Assembly: GCA_963693305.1 (NCBI GenBank)
Contig: OY855904.1
Coordinates: 15,957,496 to 16,021,495 of the forward strand
Direction: 5' to 3'
Source: Meandrina meandrites
Taxonomy: Eukaryota; Cnidaria; Anthozoa; Scleractinia; Meandrinidae
Length of the DNA stretch: 64,000 nucleotides
Positions 53,799 through 59,700 of the stretch are shown one piece after another. Under the pieces are notes generated by a model that was given only the letters and a program-made list of their open reading frames with translations, was not told the DNA's origin and made no database searches. The translations under genes and the position numbers were made by a program. Numbering within the stretch: the first letter of the stretch is position 1; every line of letters starts with the position of its first letter.

Positions 53799-56700
53799 CT
53801 ATTTATTTATTTATTTATTTATATATATATTTCTATATTGTTTTCCAGTCTTACCTCTTTAGCTATTTTGCCACTGTCGTCGTTTCCTGACTCGCTTAGA
53901 GGATGCTGTAACACAGTTACTGCCTTTCGTTCAGGTACTGATGAGGACGGAACGCTGGGCTGATTCTGGCTTCCTCTGTTTGCAGCCTGTCTGGTGACTG
54001 GACCACTTGATCCTTTACCCGAATCCTACTCGTAGATACATCAAAAAACAGTGAATATAAAACAGATCTAGAGTTATTTTCCAAACAGTTTCACAACCAG
54101 GTATCAGGGCCCGCATGCATAAAGCAACTTAAGATGAAGTGGGATTTTGTGAGACTGTTCCCTGTTGCTGGGGGTTTTCTCGCACCAGTATTGCGTTTCC
54201 CATACTTTTTAATCCACATTTTTCGATCCCCCCGATTCCTTACGCTTGTTGTTTAGTTCCTTACACTTGTTGTTTAGTTTACTTCAAGGATCTACTTGTA
54301 TGGCCTTCACACTGGGGATTTGAAAGGCAAAAGTTGCTAGTTCGGATTTACTTACTTGAGCTTTGTCATCCTTGAATTTAGAGCTTGAACCTAAAAGATT
54401 CTCTTTTTCCGGTGCTTGTTGTTGTGGCTCTGTGAATGTCGCTGTTGTCCTCAGAGTAGGTGCGGGATTTTCGCCACTTTCAGTTGTGTTTCTTTCTTCT
54501 GTCACGCTGCCCTTTCCTACCTGCTGATGCTGATCATGTGGCACAGTATGACAGCCATCTGATTTCTCTGGCGTTGTATTTTGCTCCGCATTATCTGTAT
54601 CCCGTGACTCAGAGGAATTAGGAATCTCGCTTCCTTCAAGGACGGCGGTGCCTCTTACTGTTTCAGCAGTGTTTCCATCTGTCGTGATATTACTTGTACT
54701 TGAAGCAGGTACTGTGCTCTCACTTGCTGCGTTACCCCCGCGAAGTACTTCGTTGGTAACGGGTTCTCCTTGCCCTTCTGAAGGAGGAGTGGTACTTGGT
54801 ATTGCACCACCAGATGTCATGTGATCTCCAGTAGTTTCCCTGGTTGTATTTGTCACAGATGCCTCAACTGTTTTCTCGTTACCTTCATTACACGAGGTGG
54901 GTGGGGTGCATTGCGGGCGCTGATCACTTTTCTGTAATCCAACTCTTTCTTCACCTGGCGCTTCAGAACCACTGAATGTTTTTGTCTCACCTGCCCCTTT
55001 CATGCCAGCAGCTTTCTCGTGCTCGTGACCAGACAAGGTGGATGGAGCGCATTCCCGATGTTGTTGCCTTTCTGTTGACCCAGACCTTTCTTCAGGTGCT
55101 GTTTCAAAACCGCTGATTGTATTTGTGCTACTTGGCCCTTGCAAGCCAACAGCTTTCTCATGACCGTCATCAGACGAGCATACTGGGCGCTGATCGTGTT
55201 CTGACATCCCAGCTCTTTCTTCATTTTGCGTTAGATCATGTCGGACAGCAACGGAGCCATTGTCCTTGTCAGGACTTTCTATGGGCCCAGGATGTTCGCC
55301 AGTTGAGGGATCTGATTGTTCCCTTTCTGTAAAATACAAGCATTCGGATGTTAGGTATTCAAACGTTGGATATAGTTGTCAATCATAAGACAAATATCGG
55401 TAATCACGCGTTTTGATTAATTGCTGACACACGCACGGATGATGCAGTGCATGACTCTCGCTTAAGCCTAAGATCTTATGATATCAGCAAAGTTTCGGCA
55501 ACAGTTAGCAGAAACCTAGGAGAGGGGGCATTAAGGTTTGCGGTGTTGCGGTACTGGCCAATTTTTCATGCGGTACTTCGGTAATTTTAATCTTGAATTG
55601 CGGTATTCTCCAAACCTGCTGGATGCGTTTTGGTTGACGATACTTTTTCCGACCATTTTTCAGGGACCGCGGAAGGGGAGGGGCTGGTAGGGCTATAGCC
55701 CTACCAATTTTTTGCTTGGGTTGATATTTTAGGGCTCTAGTTGACATGGATATTTTATTAATTTTACCACTTGAAAGCAACAAATCGCGTCTACTCTTGC
55801 ATATGCACGAAGTCAAAGGCTCGGCAAAGCTGCGTGGTGACAGTTATTTCCTCAGGCCTTCCCATAATACCTACTGCCAAAGATCACTTTAGAAGTGTGT
55901 ATTATGAGGCCCTTGATCTTATCGTCAGTTTTATCAGCAAGCGCTTTAGTAACCAGGAAAGCTTCAGCTCCTACGCCCAGTTGGAGACTGTCTTGGTTAA
56001 AGCTGCTAATGGCGACGACTATGAGTCAGAGTTCAAGTTTCTGAAAGCGTCGTACTGCCCTCTACCTGGGCAGCTAAGTGTTTTGGAAGCTATGTGGACG
56101 ATAGAACCAAAGAAGAGTCTCTCTTAGGAAGTCAAAATTATCTGCTGGCTGCTTACTGTAAATCCTGCCACCAACGCTGCTGGCGAGCGTTCTTTCTAAT
56201 CTGCCCGGCCTCTGAAGACGTGGCTCAGTCCAGGATCAAAAAAATCCTTCGATCATCCCCGTCATTTCCAAGCCGGAGTACCCCCCTGGGCAGGATCGAA
56301 GACGAAAGGTTGAGAAGCCTATGCCTTTCCAGGCTCTCGGTCATTGGGGCGAAAACTGGGCGAGCGCGAGCAAATGAAAATTGAGCGGGGGGTCTCGGGA
56401 AGGCGCCTTCCGGCCTACCCAAGACCCCACTCAATTTTCCTTCGCTCGCTTCGCTCACGCTTGCCCGCTTTTCGCCCTACTGACAGAGAGCCGGGAACAG
56501 GCTATAACAGCCTAGCCATGTTGAATAGCCACAAGCAGAGACCAATGGGGCCAAACAGACCGTGTCTGAACAGCTGACGTCGCAAAAGAGTTTGTTTCCC
56601 GCAACGAGAATCGCAAGAGAAATTTTTGCAACTTCAAAAAGTAAAGGTAGTTAGGTAGTTTTATTTAACATATTTACTGTATTGCGTGGTATACCAAGTG

Positions 56701-59700
56701 AGGACGGCTATGTTTATATTTATTGGGGTTGTATAATGTATATGATGGCGTGCAAATGCATGATAAATGGAGGAACAGTGGCCTCTAATGCGTGTTAATT
56801 TATATTGGCCAAATATTGTTATTTTTTTTTTTGTCTTGGCCAGATTTTTTAGCCCTACCACTTTTAACTGGGCTCCGCGGTCCCTGTTTTTAGCCATTTC
56901 TGGTCATTTAGGAAGAAACCCGAAACAGCCTTATTTTGTCTCACATTTTAATCTACAATTTGACCGTTTTAACAACCAGTTGATAGTCTTGTCATTGTTT
57001 CCACGGTCCCACCACTCGTTTTTGCCTCTATCAGTTGCTCTCACCTCAATGAATCCGCCACCTGTACAGGCATACTATGAAACTGAGGTATTTTGCGAAT
57101 TTTTTTGCGGTTTGCAATATTTGCCGAATTTTTCTGCGGTAATACGGTGTTCAGCAACCTCCAATGTCCCCCTCCTGCGAGTAAAAAGGGCAGGACCCCT
57201 GCAGGAGGTGAGAGAACAGAAGGCAGAAAGCTCGATCCTCAAAATGGCAGGAACCAGGAGAAAATGAGAAAAAAATGGAACATTGTGTATCATTTTGCAG
57301 TAGAAATGACACAAAGAGGAAGCAACCCAGGGCCATAGGCAGGACTTTGCATGGGTGGGTACGAGCGCCCGAAGTGTGAACATCTATAGGGGGGGGGGGG
57401 GGGGGTCCAGGGGTATTTTCCCCCAGGAAATTTTGAAAAATCAAGTTGTTGAAGTCCACATTTTCTGCATTCTGAGAGTCATTTTAACCCTCACTCCCCA
57501 AGTAAACGGACCTCTGCAGCCCGTAAAGGGGTATGGATGCACCCATCGCACCTCCCTGCCTATGGCCCTACAACCACCAAGTAAGTGGTGAGAAACCTGA
57601 AGAGTAAATAGTATGGAAAATGGAAAGTTCAAACTCCCTGTTCTCCCACACTCTTTACTTGCTGGGAGAACTTTGCTGGGAGAACTTTGCCGGGAAAACT
57701 GTGAGATCGTGCTACAAACCAGGAATTTCACAGCAAAACCATAAGACTTGGGAGGTCTCCACTGAAAACAATCAATTAAATTAGTTGGACCACTAAACTA
57801 AAGAAATGCCAGTTAAAGGCACCATAATGCAACACTCATGAAAATTAACAGACTCCATCAACCTGTTTTCTGCAGTCATGAAGATAAATCAAAGGCCTCT
57901 TTGAGGCTATGACTATTTTCCATAATGAAGCACATGCATCAGTATAAGCAGAAAAGATGAAAATATTTTGCAGCCCTCTTAAAATCACACTCAAATCACT
58001 GCCCTGACTCTGCAATACAATAATGCATAATGCTCTAGACACATATATGCCTTGCAGACCTGTTGTGAGACAATAGGGAGACACCTCATGACATATTATA
58101 CCAATTAACACTAAGTTCATGTCGTGAATACAAAACAGCACTCCGGTTAGCCTATTTAGCACTCCGGTTAGCCTACTAGCGCTCCGTTTAGCCTAAAAAG
58201 CACTCCAATTAGCCTAAGTTAGCTTAGTTTGCTTGTGGTTAGCCTTGGATATATAGCCAAAATTTTACAGTTTCATGCAGCTGGTCGTCGGTAGCCCAAT
58301 GGATATGATTCCCAGGCGGCAATCCAACAGCCCGGGTTTAAATCCTATTGTTGTCGACTTTTTTTTGACTTGAAAAAAAATTGTTGTCAACTTTTTCTAA
58401 CTTGAAAAAAAGTTAAGTGTGATTTATACTTCATGTATGAAAAAATACTTGAAATGTCACTACAACTGAACGAAGTGCAGAATAGTCACTCCTACTGAAA
58501 AACAGGGAGGGCGAGAGTTCAACACATGGGCGGGCACTCACACAATCTTTTTTTTCTTTTCTTTTTTCCCTCCAACATGTTTTTTCTTTCTTTTTTGCTC
58601 AATAATATTCATGTATTGCATGCGTTATATTATTGAAAGATTAAACCCACGCTTTTCTGGAGCCCGCATTCATTCTGTAACAACGACACCATATGCTTTC
58701 TAGGTAATGTTCTGAAACAATTCAAATAAGAAAATGCTCACACCCCATGCTCTTGACATAGCTGATAACTATCTCGCCATTATTTCACTACGTTTCGCAT
58801 TTGTAGACATTTAATTTCATCTTCGTCAAGTGTAATGCATTGGTCAGCGGAATTACAAACAAAAATCTACGACCCAAGGAATGACCGACATCCCTTCGCC
58901 CACTTAACTCCTATTTTGCATTCTGCAAAATAGTCGTAAGAACATAGGCGTACAGGCAATTTTTTACTGGGGGGCGCGGTGAACCATTTGCCCAAAAATT
59001 TCTCACAAGTTGCCAAAATTTTTACGAAAAAGTCGAAAAGAAACGAGGGTCATATACGATGCTCTAACATAGGCCTACTTACGAAGTGAAAATATTCTTA
59101 CAAATGATATGAGCTCATAAAACACGTTAAAAGAAATTGCTGTCTCGGCCACCATTTCGACAGCCAAAGATATCAATGATGCGATTGATGTCATTGTTGA
59201 CTACAGAGTTGGCATATGCCCTTTCATTGTTAATAAGTGCGATGAACATTACTGACACGTTGTTGCCCCATGGTGCTGCGCAGGTAAGTTTTCAATCTGC
59301 GCAACACACTGAATGATCGTTCTGCTGAACACGATGTAGCAGGTATCACTGCAAGGATATGTACTACATTAATAACCAGAAACTCATCACGTGCTGGGCA
59401 ACCACTGTCTCGTGTGAATTTAACTGGCTTTAACACGCCGACCTCAGGTTAAAATAGAATCTATCTCTTCAAAAAACAAAAACATGGAAACTTCTTTTAA
59501 AGCTGGCTTTGCCCAAATTTCTTTTGCTGCCCAAAATATCTGAGTTGCCCAAAATTTGGGGGGGCTGCAGCCCCCCCAGCCCCCCCAGCCCGTACGCCTA
59601 TGCGTAAGAACGAAAGAGGAGGGTACCCAATAGGGTTCTTCAATCCCGCCATCCCGACCAAAATTTTTCCTCAATCCCGTAATCCCGACGGTTTTTAGCG

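Noticed and set aside
53668..53963. Plus-strand open frames rich in Phe, Leu and Tyr
   Set aside because: They are translations of TTTG and TTTA microsatellites.
54284..55339. Exon 2 open frame as an independent mucin-like or secreted protein gene
   Set aside because: It lacks a signal peptide, has proper acceptor and donor sites, and is in phase with exon 1 and exon 3 of the RNF213-like gene.
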